NCBI GenBank assembly: GCA_037127255.1
Contig: JBANSL010000003.1
Location: 48,088,814-48,152,813, forward strand
Source of the DNA: Persicaria tinctoria
Lineage: Eukaryota; Streptophyta; Magnoliopsida; Caryophyllales; Polygonaceae
DNA length: 64,000 bases
Direction: 5' to 3'
A program made the position numbers and the translations under genes. Below are positions 1 to 15,094 of the stretch, piece by piece; within the stretch, counting starts at the first letter, position 1; the number at the start of each line of letters is the position of its first letter. The notes below the pieces were generated by a model that was not told the origin of the DNA, ran no database searches, and saw nothing but the letters and a program-made list of their open reading frames with translations.

Positions 1-1687
1 GAAGTCAGGATTGATCCTCGAGGAATCTGGTCAGCGGATCTCAGGTAGTGGAGGGATCTCACAGACAGAATACGACTTCAGGGGTACTCGATCTCGACTA
101 AAGGTAGTCGATAGGGGCCGGGTATAGACGAATTCGAGCAAGCAAGAGACACTGGAGTTTGGTCGATCTCGAGGAAACAAATCGACGTCGAGGAAGGTTT
201 GGTTGACTTCGAGGAACCTGGTCGATTTCGAGTAACCTGCAGAGATAGAAGCAACAACGATCTTGCTCGATCGAGAATGAGAAGTCGACGTCGACCAGAT
301 TTGGTCGAAATCGAGGAGAATGACAGAAACTGAACGAATCCAAATTCCGAAATAAACTATGTATGAAAAAAAGAACTTCCAAGATCGGGGTTTGCAACAA
401 CGATAACCAAACATACATAAGGCAAGATAAAGAAGAATAATCATGCAATCACATCGAATGATCAAGCTTTCGCCTTTTCCAACAATTAGACAACTCTTTC
501 AAGAAACCCTAATTGTATCTACCGATTTTATGATTATAATCCAAATTGTTAACATGGATCTCCATTGAATAGATAATAAACATATAAAAGGCAGTGGATG
601 ATAAATGCATAATAAAAGTTGAATCTTTACCTCAAACACGCTTGGCCATCGATGGGCTCACCCTAAGCCCAAAAGTGGGTGGACTACTCGCTCTTCATCG
701 TAGGAAAAGACATCAATAATAAAAGGAAATAACTTTGCATTAATAAACTAAATAAAAGCTTACAACCGATCGAAGCCAAATTGTTTTCGCTCTCTTGCTC
801 CTACTCGGCCTCCACTCTCTCTTTCTCTACTTACTACCTCTTCTCTTCTTCTAGAATTGAATTAATAAAAACTCGCCCCATGGGCTTTATTTATAGGCTT
901 TAAATCCTTTCTAATCAAGGAAAGCAAACTATATCTACTTCTAAAGATAAAACTTAAATAAAAGGAACATTTATCTAAAAGGGAAATATCTAAAATATCT
1001 AAATATCTTCATATGGTAGATAAATCCTTCTCTCCATAGATAGATCTTGATAGAATAGGATGGATCTAGCCTTGCTTCGTTCCCATGTAATCCACATATG
1101 CTCGAATTGGCCCAACGGACTCGCGGCCCAATTTCAACTTGGTCGACATCGACCAGTTTTGGTCGACGTCGAGTAAACCTCGTTGATCTCGAGTGGTCTT
1201 CGCAATTATCGAGTTCTCCTCTCCTTGTCGAGCTCGGGCAGAATTCTTGGTTTGGTCGACATCGACCAGTTTGGTCGACATCGAGTAAACGTATCAACTC
1301 TCAACATTCTGCTCTGTTCTTGTAACGCACTTTCCTGAGTCCTCGTTCGTCGGATTGATGCATATGAGCTTGCGTTGGAAAGATCTTTTTGAGGGTTACA
1401 ACTCCCATGAAGACATCAAAGCTTGATTTAGAATGATGGATGTCCAAATATGGCCTTTTCTCCAGCTGCACCCTCCTTAGCTTCTTCATGAGTTTTCTTT
1501 AAGCTCCAAAGTGCGTCCGATTTTTGTGAAATCAAACAAAAACTAGTGTAGACTCCATAATTTAGCAAATAAGCATAAAATACATAGATTATGTACTATT
1601 TTAACCCAAATGCATGAAATGCATACATAAATCGATAGAAAAGTCAATATATAACATGGCACAAAACATGGACATCAAATCACCCCA
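1..1687 (-). repeat. 3' LTR of element A1 (truncated by window edge)
   Basis: Base 1 onward matches 6427-8103 with scattered substitutions. The LTR ends at 1687 with ...GACATCA, which on the minus strand gives the 5' terminus TGATGTCC. A minus-strand TATA box (CTATAAATA) lies at about 889-896 and is the likely promoter. The LTR contains many copies of a GGTCGACnTCGA motif (about 150-300 and 1135-1290). Open frames here, such as those at 971-1325, are products of that repeat and not genes. Confidence 0.9.
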
Positions 1688-1725
1688 TACTTAAGCTTGC
1701 TTGTCCCCAAGCAATAACTTAGATG
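1688..1725 (-). promoter_or_regulatory. Polypurine tract of element A1
   Basis: On the minus strand the sequence reads GGGGACAAGCAAGCTTAAG and then TATGGGGTGATT just before the LTR start. It is the plus-strand DNA primer expected immediately upstream of a 3' LTR, and this wording is characteristic of plant Athila/Tat elements. Confidence 0.8.
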
Positions 1726-3349
1726 GTCCTACAGGGGAAGAATTCAAACTCTCGACATCATAGATTCATTCTTATATGTCCCTGCAATCAATTACCATCC
1801 TCGAAAAGGTACTAATGTCACAAATCCATGCATGTGCAACAAAAAGCAACATCTACTCACAATAGGAGGGTTTATGCAAAAACAATTCATGTGACAAAGC
1901 ATTAATAATCAAAAGGACTTTAATTAAGCTCAATAAAGAATAGATTGGTAAAAGGCTAAAGGTGGGAAATTTTCGGCAATGTGGTGCTAATGATCCGGGG
2001 ATAATTTCTTCAAACTTTTCTTTGATGCACTTTCTCCTTTTAATAATTTCCACATCACTCATTCACTCTTTGCTTTTTCCAATAATATGCTTTTACTTCT
2101 CTAACCTCAGCACTGCCTTCTCGCGAGTCGCAAACATGGGTGTCATGAATGACCCCAGATACTTAGTGCTTTGGAATCCTCACATATGTGTCCCATCTCG
2201 CCGAACTTTTATCTCAACAAGCAGGGTCGATCTACCTTTATTTCCTGAGGTGATCGGATTTTCTTTCATTCATTAAATTTTCCATATATTTCAAACAATT
2301 TCATACCAAACTCCAATAACAAAAACCATAATAATCTCCATAATGTAACATCATTCTCAACATAATCCCCGGATAAGGAACGAGGTAAAAAATGGCAATA
2401 TTTGGAAAATGTGGAGCAATAATTGAAATAAGGTGTAATGTGGCTTTTGTGATGCAATTGGGTAAAGGTATGGCTAGGAATATAAACATAGAGCATCTAT
2501 GGAAATATAAAGTCCTCCATCCTCTTATCATGCAACATGTCAAAAGCAACATCAAATTTTACCTCCTTTCATGGTTTTCAATAAAAATATGCACTTCATT
2601 GTGACTTCCCTTTACTAGGCAATTTCATGTTATATCTCCAATGAATCCAATTTTGCATCATCGAGTTCTATTATAACTTCCATGACATTAATTCTTTGAA
2701 CAATTTACAAGCTTTGGAAGATGTCTCATAAAACAAACTTTGAGTTTAGCAATTAAGCACAAAAATTAAAAATTCACTCAAAATTCACCATGTAATAGCA
2801 AAATAATATAAAATATGATAATGAGCTCTTCCCCCACCCCATACTTAAAATATACAGTGTCCCCACTGTATAAAATAACATAAAACAAAGGTAAAGGAAG
2901 GAACTCACCGAATAACGCGTCGAGGAGTAGAAACAAGGGTCGACGAGTTGACTGAGTTGGTCGACATCGAGGAATTTGGACGATGTCGAGTAACCGTTGC
3001 AGCGTCGAGTTGGAGGTGGAAGTCGAGGAAGCTCCTGGTTGGTCGATGTCGAGTGGCCTCCTCGACGTCGAGTAGATCTTGTCTGCTCGACCTTCCTCTT
3101 GGTCGATCTCGACTTGGCCTTTGTCGATTTCGATTGGTCTGTCAGAGACTTCACCTCCTCTCTTTGTGATCCTTTATGCTTTTCGACCTGAAAATTGTTA
3201 GTTGTTGCACAAAGACAAGACTTTCCACATGAAGCTTTCAAAACCAAAAACTAAAACAAAAACCAAAAGTTTCAAAGTCCAAAATTTTCAAAAGTTTTAT
3301 GTACATGCTCTAGATTTTAGAGTTGTTAGGCCGACTTCTCCGCTTGTGC
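1726..3349 (-). other. Non-coding 3' internal region of element A1
   Basis: About 1.6 kb between the end of the protease frame and the polypurine tract. No pol or envelope-like frame is seen. It holds a second polypurine-like block (AAGTATGGGGTGGGGG on the minus strand, about 2836-2851) and a cluster of the GGTCGACnTCGA motif at 2938-3140. In an autonomous relative this position would hold reverse transcriptase to integrase. Confidence 0.6.
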
Positions 3350-4414
3350 TCAGAGACCGTCAATGTGGGACCCTCTTGTGCTTGGCTCTTCCCCTGGATC
3401 ATCTAGGTCCTGATTGTAGTATGCAAGCTCCGCTGAAAGGTGGTTGCTGGCATAGAGTCCTCTGCCTTCATTTCTTCTATTCCTAGCTCTAATCCTGCGC
3501 AGGTTCGCTCGCCACGGGGCCTTGTCTCCTCTAAAATTCTTATCAAATTTATCAATTGACGTATAAGAGGTTAAAATCATACCTGGATGTACCTTTTTGG
3601 GCCTGAAACAAAAATCTATGGACTGAGGGTTGGTCGACGTCGAGTAGATCTGGTCGACGTCGAGTACAAGGACCCCATACTTAGGCTTTTGGCAAGTCTG
3701 GTGGTCAATAGCTGAAGTCGACTTCGAGGTGTCTTGGTCGAAGTAGAGGAAAGTGGGCGACATTGAGCAGCGTTGGTCGATGTCGAGCAGTATCTTGGCG
3801 CTTTCCTCCGTTGTTTGCTTACCCTCGTGGTTGCTTATGCTCTTCACCCCCAACCATGGAATTTCCTCCTTTGTAGGGCCAAAAGAGAAATCTAAGACAT
3901 CATTGCCTATCGTGAAGGTGAGCAATCGCTTCCTGACACTGATCTTGGCATCTGCAGTAGCTAGAAAAGGTCTACCAAGAATAATAGGGCAAGTAGGATC
4001 TTCTGCACAGTCTATAACAAGAAAATCAGCGGGGATATAGAACTTACCAACCTGGACGGGGACATTATCGACCATACCTGCAGGGATGACTACCGTATTG
4101 TTTGCCATGTATAGCTTGGCATCCCCAGGCTCTATTGATCCTATCTTCACCTTTTGCCAGATTGATAGGGGCATAATGCTCACGCTGGCACCTAGATCAC
4201 ACAATGCCTCATATTTAAATTGTCTAAATCCCACAGTAACAGAAAACTTACTAGGGTCAGGTCTCTTCGCAGGGAAGTCCATCCTTTTGCAGTCGCCGGC
4301 GATTTCAGTGATTGATCGCTTGTTGCTAAGGATCTCCTTGAGAAACTTGACATATACAGGTATCTCTTGAAGAGCTTTTGTAAAAGGAATTGAAACATTC
4401 AGTTCTTGAAGCAT
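3350..4414 (-). CDS. Retropepsin-like aspartic protease part of A1 gag-pro
   Basis: This segment encodes the processing protease of the retrotransposon polyprotein. The first 35 or so residues are the end of the gag-pro linker. The active-site motif ALCDLGASVSIMP is near residues 70-82, and the second conserved motif, IILGRPFLATA, is near 144-154, at the spacing usual for plant gypsy retropepsins. After about residue 195 the frame leaves the family and enters low-complexity sequence made of LDVDQ/STST words, which are translations of the repeated GGTCGACnTCGA motif. It ends at 3350 without entering reverse transcriptase. It lies in the same frame as the gag segments upstream, separated from them only by two nonsense codons (4664-4666 and 4904-4906). 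The ATG at 4414 is simply the first Met after the last stop and not a true start. Confidence 0.85.
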   Translation of the reverse strand: MLQELNVSIPFTKALQEIPVYVKFLKEILSNKRSITEIAGDCKRMDFPAKRPDPSKFSVTVGFRQFKYEALCDLGASVSIMPLSIWQKVKIGSIEPGDAKLYMANNTVVIPAGMVDNVPVQVGKFYIPADFLVIDCAEDPTCPIILGRPFLATADAKISVRKRLLTFTIGNDVLDFSFGPTKEEIPWLGVKSISNHEGKQTTEESAKILLDIDQRCSMSPTFLYFDQDTSKSTSAIDHQTCQKPKYGVLVLDVDQIYSTSTNPQSIDFCFRPKKVHPGMILTSYTSIDKFDKNFRGDKAPWRANLRRIRARNRRNEGRGLYASNHLSAELAYYNQDLDDPGEEPSTRGSHIDGL

Positions 4415-4663
4415 CTTAACAAAGCGTTTAAACCTACCTGCAGTGGGATCTTTCAGCGCCTTGGAAGGGAAAGGAAGTATCTTTTTCTGCTTCAGAGCTA
4501 GAACAGATGTCGGAGGTGTTGCAACGTCCTCGACGTCGACTTGCTTCTCCTCGACATCAACTAGGTTCTGCTTGACATCGACTACAGGAGTCGACTTCGA
4601 GTTCTGTTGTTGTGCAGATGGTTCCTCGTTGGTGTGTAGTTGGTCGACTTCGGGTACCTCTGC

Positions 4664-6257
4664 TCAATGTCGCGTAGTTTGGTCGACATCGAGTTGGCCC
4701 TGCTCGACGTTGAGTAACTTTTCAGCTTTATCTTGCTGCTTTTCAACCTCTGGCTCGCGTAGTTGGTGCCCGCTCCTTAGCTTTACAGCAGCGACGTGTT
4801 TGTGCTGCCTATTGGGATTTGGTTCTATATGCCCAGGGAGCTGCCTCGTCGGTCGTGGAATTTGTGCCGCGAATTGACCCATCTGGGTCTCAATGTTCCT
4901 CTTCTAGATGTCTAGCTCTCCAAATCTTGTATTGATGTTCTGGAGCTGATTGTTGATGGCGCTATTGGCTTGCTTACTTTCTGCTTGATTTCGGCGCTTC
5001 TCGTCAAGGATGAGCTGCAGATCATCCTTTCGCTGGTCCCTTTTTGGATGTCTTGGAGCTCTGTATGGTGAGGGGTTCCTAGGGGCACCTTGGTTCCACT
5101 TTGGTTGATGGAACCTTTGGTCCCCCATATAGCGACTGGGACCCCCTACGTAAGGTACCTCTTCATGAAATTCTGCCATCCTGACTTGCTCTGTATGTGG
5201 GCACTCTGTAGTGGTGTGCCACTGTGAGCCACATTCAATGCAGGGCTGGTTAGCAGTGAGGTATTTGACTTGCTTGAGGAGCTTTCGATTCTGATCTCTG
5301 TAGTACTGCTCCTTAACATTAGCATCAATCTCCTTGCGAGGCTCATAGAGTGGCATGGATGGGGCTGGCCTGGCATAATTGTTGTTGTCTTCATCATAAT
5401 TTGCGGCAGCCCCATAAGTATTGTCGAAGTTGGTCAGCCTTTCGATTGTAGCCCATGCCTCTACTAGTGTCTGTGTGAGGTACTCATATTGCGTGAATTG
5501 GTTGATCCTATCCTTAGAGGTCAGATCAAGAGAATTGTAGAAGATCTCCTGAACGACATAGGGTGGATCGCAACAGATCTTTGTATCGATCCCATGCTTG
5601 TGCCAGCGGCTCCCCATGCTTTTGTTTGAAACCTGTGATCTTCTGTATGAGGAGTGCTGTCTTGGCGGGAGGAAAGAACTTGATGAGGAACGCATTCCTA
5701 ACCACTGCCTATGTTGTGAGGGATCGCGCAGGGAGACCTTCAAGCCACTTCAATGCTGGACCGGCAAGAGAGCAACGAAAAGCCTTCATCTTGACATATT
5801 CCAGAGTGGTACCTTCAGCAAGAGTATGGCACATGTCAGAAAAAGTAGTGATATGCTTGAGAGGACATTCATTAAATCTTCCATAAAAAGCATTATTTTT
5901 AATCTCAATAAGGAAGGCAATGCGAATTTCAAAGTTGTTTTCAGGGATTAGAATAGCCGATTCAGGCACGAAAAGAGTTGGGTACATGTAATCCTCAGTA
6001 GTGATAGGGTATTGGGCAAGCTCAGCTTCTGTCTGCCTCCTACGTTCAGCTTCCTGCTGAGTGCGTGCTCTCTCAGCGGTGAGAGCATCATTTTTGGCTT
6101 CTAACTCCCTTTGAAGCCTCTCTATCGTCTGGGCTTGTGTTTCAGCGTTCTCCATGATCCTTTTCAGCCTAGAATGGATGTGTATAAGACGTTTCGGGTC
6201 GTCTAAGGCGTCAAACTCAGGTGGTTGAGCAGAACGGCACATACACTGCAAATTCAA
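4664..6257 (-). pseudogene. A1 gag: coiled-coil N-part, capsid and zinc knuckle, disrupted
   Basis: This is the structural polyprotein of element A1. The N-terminal part (6257 to about 5710) has an Ala/Glu/Arg-rich coiled coil and then the gag core ending ALKWLEGLPARSLTT. The reading frame then shifts, and the next part (5743-4904) regains the family sequence at PPYVVQEIFYNSLDL (about 5560). The zinc knuckle CIECGSQWHTTTEC (C-X2-C-X4-H-X4-C) lies near 5225. The 5743-4904 piece, the piece at 4882-4664 and the protease at 4414-3350 are all in one frame, interrupted by TAG at 4904-4906 and TGA at 4664-4666. One frameshift plus two nonsense changes would explain the breakage, so the ancestral gene was a single gag-pro frame. 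The retrotransposon identity is certain; the exact position of the frameshift (about 5560-5745) is not. Confidence 0.82.
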
Positions 6258-6307
6258 AACTTGAAGGAAAACGTGAGATCTAACTACCTAAGGCGCGAAT
6301 GATTGCC

Positions 6308-6325
6308 TCCCCGGCAACGGCGCCA
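6308..6325 (-). promoter_or_regulatory. Primer binding site of A1 (tRNA-Asp type)
   Basis: The minus strand reads TGGCGCCGTTGCCGGGGA, the complement of the 3' end of plant tRNA-Asp, three bases from the LTR end. This is the usual primer of Athila/Tat-class elements. Confidence 0.92.
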
Positions 6326-6328
6326 ATT

Positions 6329-8103
6329 TGTTGTAGGAAGAAATCGAGCTCAAAATATAATAAAATAAATCAAACCGGATTCTGCCCACGGAAATGATTA
6401 CAAGACTTCCTCCTGATGTAGCAATAGGAAGTCAGGATCGATCCTCGAGGAAGCTGGTCAGCGGATCTCAGGTAGCAGAGGGATTTCACAGACAAAATAC
6501 GATTTCAGGGGTACTCGACCTCGACTAAAGGTAGTCGACAGTGGCCGGGTATAGTCAAATTCGAGCAAGTAAGAGACACTGGAGTTTGGTCGATCTCGAG
6601 GAATTAACTCGACCTCGAGGAAGGTTTGGTCGACTTCGAGGAACCTGGTCCATTTCGAGTAACCTGCAGAGACAGAAGCAACAGCGATCTTGCTCGATCG
6701 AGAATGAGAAGTCGACGTCGACCAGATTTGGTGGAAATCGAGGAGAAGGACAGAAACTGAATGAATGCATATTCCAAAATAAACGATGTATGAAAAAAAA
6801 GAACTTCCAAGATCGGGGTTTGCAAAAACGATAACCAAACATGCATAAGGCAAGATATAGAAGAATAATCATGCAATCACATCAAAGGATCAAGCTGTCA
6901 CCTTTTCCAACAATTAGATAACTCTTTCAAGAAACCCTAATTGTATCTACCGATTTTATGTTTATAATCTAAGTTATTAACATGGATCTCTATTGAATAG
7001 GTAATAAACATATAAAAGGCAGTGGATGATAAATGCATAATAAAAGTCGAATCTTTACCTCAAACACGCTTGGTCATCACTGGCCTCACCCCAACCCTAG
7101 AAGTGGGTGGACTACTCGCTCTTCATCGTAGGAAAAGACATCAATAACAAAAGGAAATAACTTTGCATTAATAAACTAAATAAAAACTTACAACCAATCG
7201 AAGCCAAATTGCTTTCGCTCTCTTGCTCCTACTCGACCTCCACTCTCTCTCTCTACTTACTACCTCTTCTCTTCTTCTAGAACTGAATTAATAAAAACTA
7301 GCCCCATGAACTTTATTTATAGGCTTTAAATCCTTGCTAATCATGGAAAGCAAACTATATCTACTTCTAAAGTTAAAACTTAAATAAAATGAACATTTAT
7401 CTAAAAGGGAAATATCTAAAATATCTAAATATCTTCATGTGGTAGATAAATCCTTCTCTCCATAGATAGATCTTGATAGAATAGGATGGATCCGACCTTG
7501 CTTCGTGCCCAAGTAATCCACATATGCTCGGATTGGCCCAACGGACTCGCGGCCCAATTTCAGCTTGGTCTACATCGACCAATTTTGGTCGACGTCGAGT
7601 AAACGTCGTCGATCTCGGGTGGTCTTCGAAATTCTCGAGTTCTCCTCTCCTCATCGAGCTCGGGCAGAATTCTTGGTTTGGTCGACTTCGACCAGTTTGG
7701 TCGACGTCGAGTAAATGTATTAGCTCTCAAAATTCGGCTATGTTCTTGAAACGCACTTTCCCGAGTCCTCGTTCGTCGGATTGATGCATATGAGCTTGCG
7801 TTGGAAAGCTCTTTTCGAGGGCTACAACTCTCATGAAGATATCAAAGCTTGATTCTGAATGATGGATGTCTAAATATGACCTTTTCTCCAGTTGCACCCT
7901 CCTTAGCTTCTTCATGAGTTTCCTTTAAGCTTCAAAGTGCGTCCGATTTCTGTGAAATTAAATAGAAACTAGTGTAGACTCCATAATTTGGCAAATAAGC
8001 ATAAACTACATAGATTCTATAATATTCTAACCCAAATGCATGAAATGCATACAAAAATCGATATAAAAGTCAATATAAAACATGGCACAAAACATGGACA
8101 TCA
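6329..8103 (-). repeat. 5' LTR of element A1 (1775 bp, complete)
   Basis: It runs from TGTTGTAGG at 6329 to ...GACATCA at 8103, so the minus-strand LTR is TGATG...CAACA with TG/CA ends. The TATA box CTATAAATA is on the minus strand near 7315-7322. It matches the left LTR over its length. GGTCGACnTCGA motifs cluster at 6585-6740 and 7566-7715. The flank at 8104 (TGACC) is the expected target duplication, whose partner lies outside the window. Confidence 0.9.
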
Positions 8104-9528
8104 TGACCCTAGGGATAAGTCAGAAGTGGCGGTTGAGGAGACGCAAGAAGTCTCGGTGGTTGTGCAATCGACTGTGCTCTACCTCCCTGGGGACAACGGG
8201 CAGCTCTGTGTCCCATGGTGTCGCAAGTGAAGCAAACAATCGAACGATCTGGGCAGGAAGCGACATAATGACCTCTCGAAGCATCCATGGGAAGTGACAC
8301 TCCTAACTCGTGCATCTCCTCTATAAACGGTTGAAGCGGGCGGCTGGGGTGCCCTTGCTGCAACTCCGTGATATCCTCCTCTAAATCCTCCTCCATAGCC
8401 TCCTCTCTTAGGTCTTTCGTCTCCGTGACCATCCGCTGGTCTCGCTCTCTTCACCTTAGGGCGAGAAGTTGTGTATGCAGTCTCGACAAGATCCGCTGTT
8501 GGTCGTACAGGAGGGTGACCTCCAGGAATCGATCAAAGCTGACAACTCCCAAGCTGGAGGCATGCAGAACTACTAGAGGTGGCAATCTCGTCGATAATAT
8601 GCGAATCTGGCTCTCATCAGAAGGGCACAAGTGAGCACCGTAGAGCAGTTCCTTCTTGAATTGGCGAACAATGGTAGAGACAGGAGTTGATCGGTCGTAG
8701 TGTCCTGGCATAAAGGATACCTCTCATGCTATCTGAATCCCAGGAGGGTGGTACTCTCTCAGCATCAGATACCTAAACTCCTGATAGGTCCACTCAGCCT
8801 GGTCTATCTTAAATAAAGACCAGCGATCAAAAGCATCTCTCTATAGATGGCCTGCGGCAAGTCTCTGTCTCTCGGAAGCGGGGACATCAACGTGGTCAAA
8901 TAACCCATCCATCTCACGTAACCATCTCTCAATATCCCCCCCCCCCCAACCTCTCCAGTAAAAACCAGAGGACAACACTGAGCTAGATGGTACTCTCTCA
9001 GCATCAGATACCTAAACTCCCCATAGGTCCACTCAGCCTGGTCTATCTTAAATAAAGACCAGCAATCAAAAGCATCTCTCTATAGATGGCCTGCGGCAAG
9101 TCTCTGTCTCTCGGAAGCGGGGACAGCAACGTGGTCAAATAACCCATCCATCTCACGTAACCATCTCTCAATATCCCCCCAACCTCTCTAGTAAAAACCA
9201 GAGGACAGCACTGAGCTAGCGTCTTGACCCAATCGACACGCTTTTCAGGGTGCGCATCGGCTACAGGAACCTCGGGCGTCGGTATTTTAGATCGGACTCC
9301 TCCTCGTAACTCGCTCAAAATGTCGTGAAGCACCGTCTCTAGCTGTCCAAGACGAGTCTCTGTTGAAATCGGAATCTGGTCGTCAGACGGCGGAGGCGAA
9401 GCTCGCTCCTCAGTGTGATCATCAAAAGCGTGCTCCTCGACGCTCTCAACGGCAATCCAACGGGGGCGTCCCCGGCCACGACGTGTCCTACCCCCACAAC
9501 CAACTGAACCGCGTCTAGTATCAACCAT
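8104..9528 (-). pseudogene. Gag of gypsy element A2, interrupted by A1
   Basis: This is the 5' half of a second retrotransposon polyprotein. It starts at 9528 with an Arg/Gly-rich N-terminus (MVDTRRG...), followed by the capsid region. Near its 3' end is a zinc knuckle, CFTCDTMGHRAARC (C-X2-C-X4-H-X4-C, about 8210-8250). The frame is broken in several places: a 239-bp tandem duplication (8750-9219), shifts near 8710 and 8450, and a TAG just before 8104. At 8104 the gene meets the LTR of A1, so the rest of gag and any pol should lie left of the window. The TGGTATCAGAGC-type primer site and Arg-rich start suggest a Del/Tekay-like chromovirus, but no integrase chromodomain is visible to prove it. 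Confidence 0.75.
8750..9219. repeat. 239-bp tandem duplication inside A2 gag
   Basis: GGTACTCTCTCAGC begins at 8750 and again at 8989, and both copies run to ...GAGCTAG (8986 and 9219). The copies differ by a few substitutions and by the length of a C run (long at about 8936-8947). The duplication repeats the same capsid segment and breaks the gag frame. Confidence 0.93.
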
Positions 9529-10010
9529 GATGACTACATGAACGGTTAATTTAAATACTCAGCACAGAAGCACTCGACGATTAATATGATCCTCTTCAAG
9601 GAGGATCGCCCTCGAGCCCAATTGCATATATGTATAAATTAAGCATAGAGACGATCTATGCCGTCCTTCGAGGGACGGCTGACCGGAGGGGAAAAAACCT
9701 CACGGCCACCTAACTCGATACTCTAACCTCCGTGGTGTTCCTTGAAGTCTTCTAGGCCCATCTGTAATTCCAAGCTAGTATTTTTGCCTACCGTCCCCCG
9801 AGTACTACATCCATAAGGGAGGTCTATCGCTTTGGTCTCTACCCACGATATTGTTTCCCCTTTATTCATTTTAGGTTTTGATTCCAATTAAATTCATTTT
9901 GCCCTTTTTTAAAGCATTTTACCAAACCATTTGAAAACATTGGGCGATTTTCAAAACCATCTTCAACCTATTGTACTCGGATTGCAAAACCTCAGCTCTG
10001 ATGCCACATT
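9529..10010 (-). other. 5' leader and primer site of A2
   Basis: This is the untranslated leader between the gag start and the LTR. The primer site at 9995-10006 reads TGGCATCAGAGC on the minus strand, one mismatch from the initiator-Met tRNA complement TGGTATCAGAGC. The leader is clearly homologous to the leader of element B (about 21790-22223), which ties the two elements together. Confidence 0.85.
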
Positions 10011-13114
<3,104 letters not shown>

Positions 13115-14205
13115 CGTATTATAAGGGAGAGTAGATCTATTACACATAATACCATGTTTATTTATGAAGTTAGCTACCTTGTTAGCTTCTCTGAGGCAAT
13201 GTTTAAATTCCACATGGTCGAAAGTAGTCTTCAAAAGATGGATCTTTTCCACTTGGTGCATAATTTCTCATCTGATCTTGTCAACTTATAATCAATCATG
13301 GTCTCAACATCCTAATTAATTGATTTTTACAAATTAAATAAATTAATTATTTACCCAAAATATTTATTTCAAATTGAATTGATTGTTATTGTTTTTATTT
13401 ATTTAAAAATAAAAAAGTCTAGCAAATTTTACACAAAACTATTTATTCAAACTCATCGATTAGTTATTTAAATAGATAAATATTTATAGCTTATGTCAGA
13501 AGTCAAATTTTCTTAAATTAATTATTTCATATTAGTTCTACAAAATAATATTTCAAATTAGGTAAATATAAGTATTTATTTATTTTGATTTTGTTAGAGA
13601 TTTAAAATTTTTTTTGAAGTAGAATCAAATCTTCTCAGATTTATCTAATTTAAATGCATCATTTTTACTCTTCCACACTATAAAAACTAGGGAGCTTAGG
13701 AGTATCAACATGTACTTCATTTCAAATTATAATAATTTCTTATAAAAAAATATAATATATTTTAAACATCTCGTGCGTTACGCACGAGTACTATGGTAGT
13801 ATAATACTAAATGAGAAGTCGTCTAAGCCATGATGCACCTTCTCCTTTCATGTAGACATTTTCAATTAGTAATTAATTAAGTTATTTCACAAATTCCATT
13901 AACCACTTCATTAATTTCATTAATTTATTAATAACAAAATCACAACAAATCTTATCATAATTAAGTATTGATTTTTTTTATTTGTAATAATATTTTGACC
14001 AAATCTTAACAAATGAAAATTAGTTAACATATGATAATTTACTTATTTTTCCTTAACATTTCAAAAAGATTTATAATATCTGTCCTCCTATTTATTTTCA
14101 GTATAAATATTGATTCATCTCCATCTTTGGGCAATGTTGTATGTATTAATTCTCAACCTTGCTTAATTACATTATACGCTAACAAAATATCTATCTATCT
14201 ATATA
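13115..14205. other. AT-rich spacer with a possible Helitron 3' end
   Basis: No gene is seen. At 13769-13787 there is a perfect hairpin, CTCGTGCG-TTA-CGCACGAG, followed by TACTATGGTAGT, the layout of a Helitron 3' terminus, although the canonical CTAG-type ending is imperfect. At about 14206 TCTATATAATATATTAAAG resembles a Helitron 5' start. They are in the wrong order to be one element. The rest looks like unremarkable intergenic DNA. Confidence 0.4.

Positions 14206-15094
<889 letters not shown>

Larger units (their letters stand above)
1..8103 (-). mobile_element. Element A1: Athila/Tat-type gypsy LTR retrotransposon, gag-pro only
   Basis: Two long direct repeats (1-1687 and 6329-8103) bracket an internal region of about 4.6 kb. 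Reading on the minus strand, the order is 5' LTR, tRNA-Asp primer site, gag, protease, a long untranslated stretch, polypurine tract and 3' LTR. The left LTR is cut by the window edge about 98 bases short of its end, judged against the right copy. No reverse transcriptase, RNase H or integrase motif is visible in any frame of the interior, so the element would need help in trans. The element interrupts the gag gene of another retrotransposon immediately to its right. Family assignment rests on the primer site, the style of the gag-protease and the GGGGACAAGC/AAGTATGGGG sequence before the 3' LTR. Confidence 0.88.

Noticed and set aside
971..1325. Frames with LDVDQ or STST words in the A1 LTR
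   Set aside because: They arise from the GGTCGACnTCGA repeat and have no conserved start or domain.
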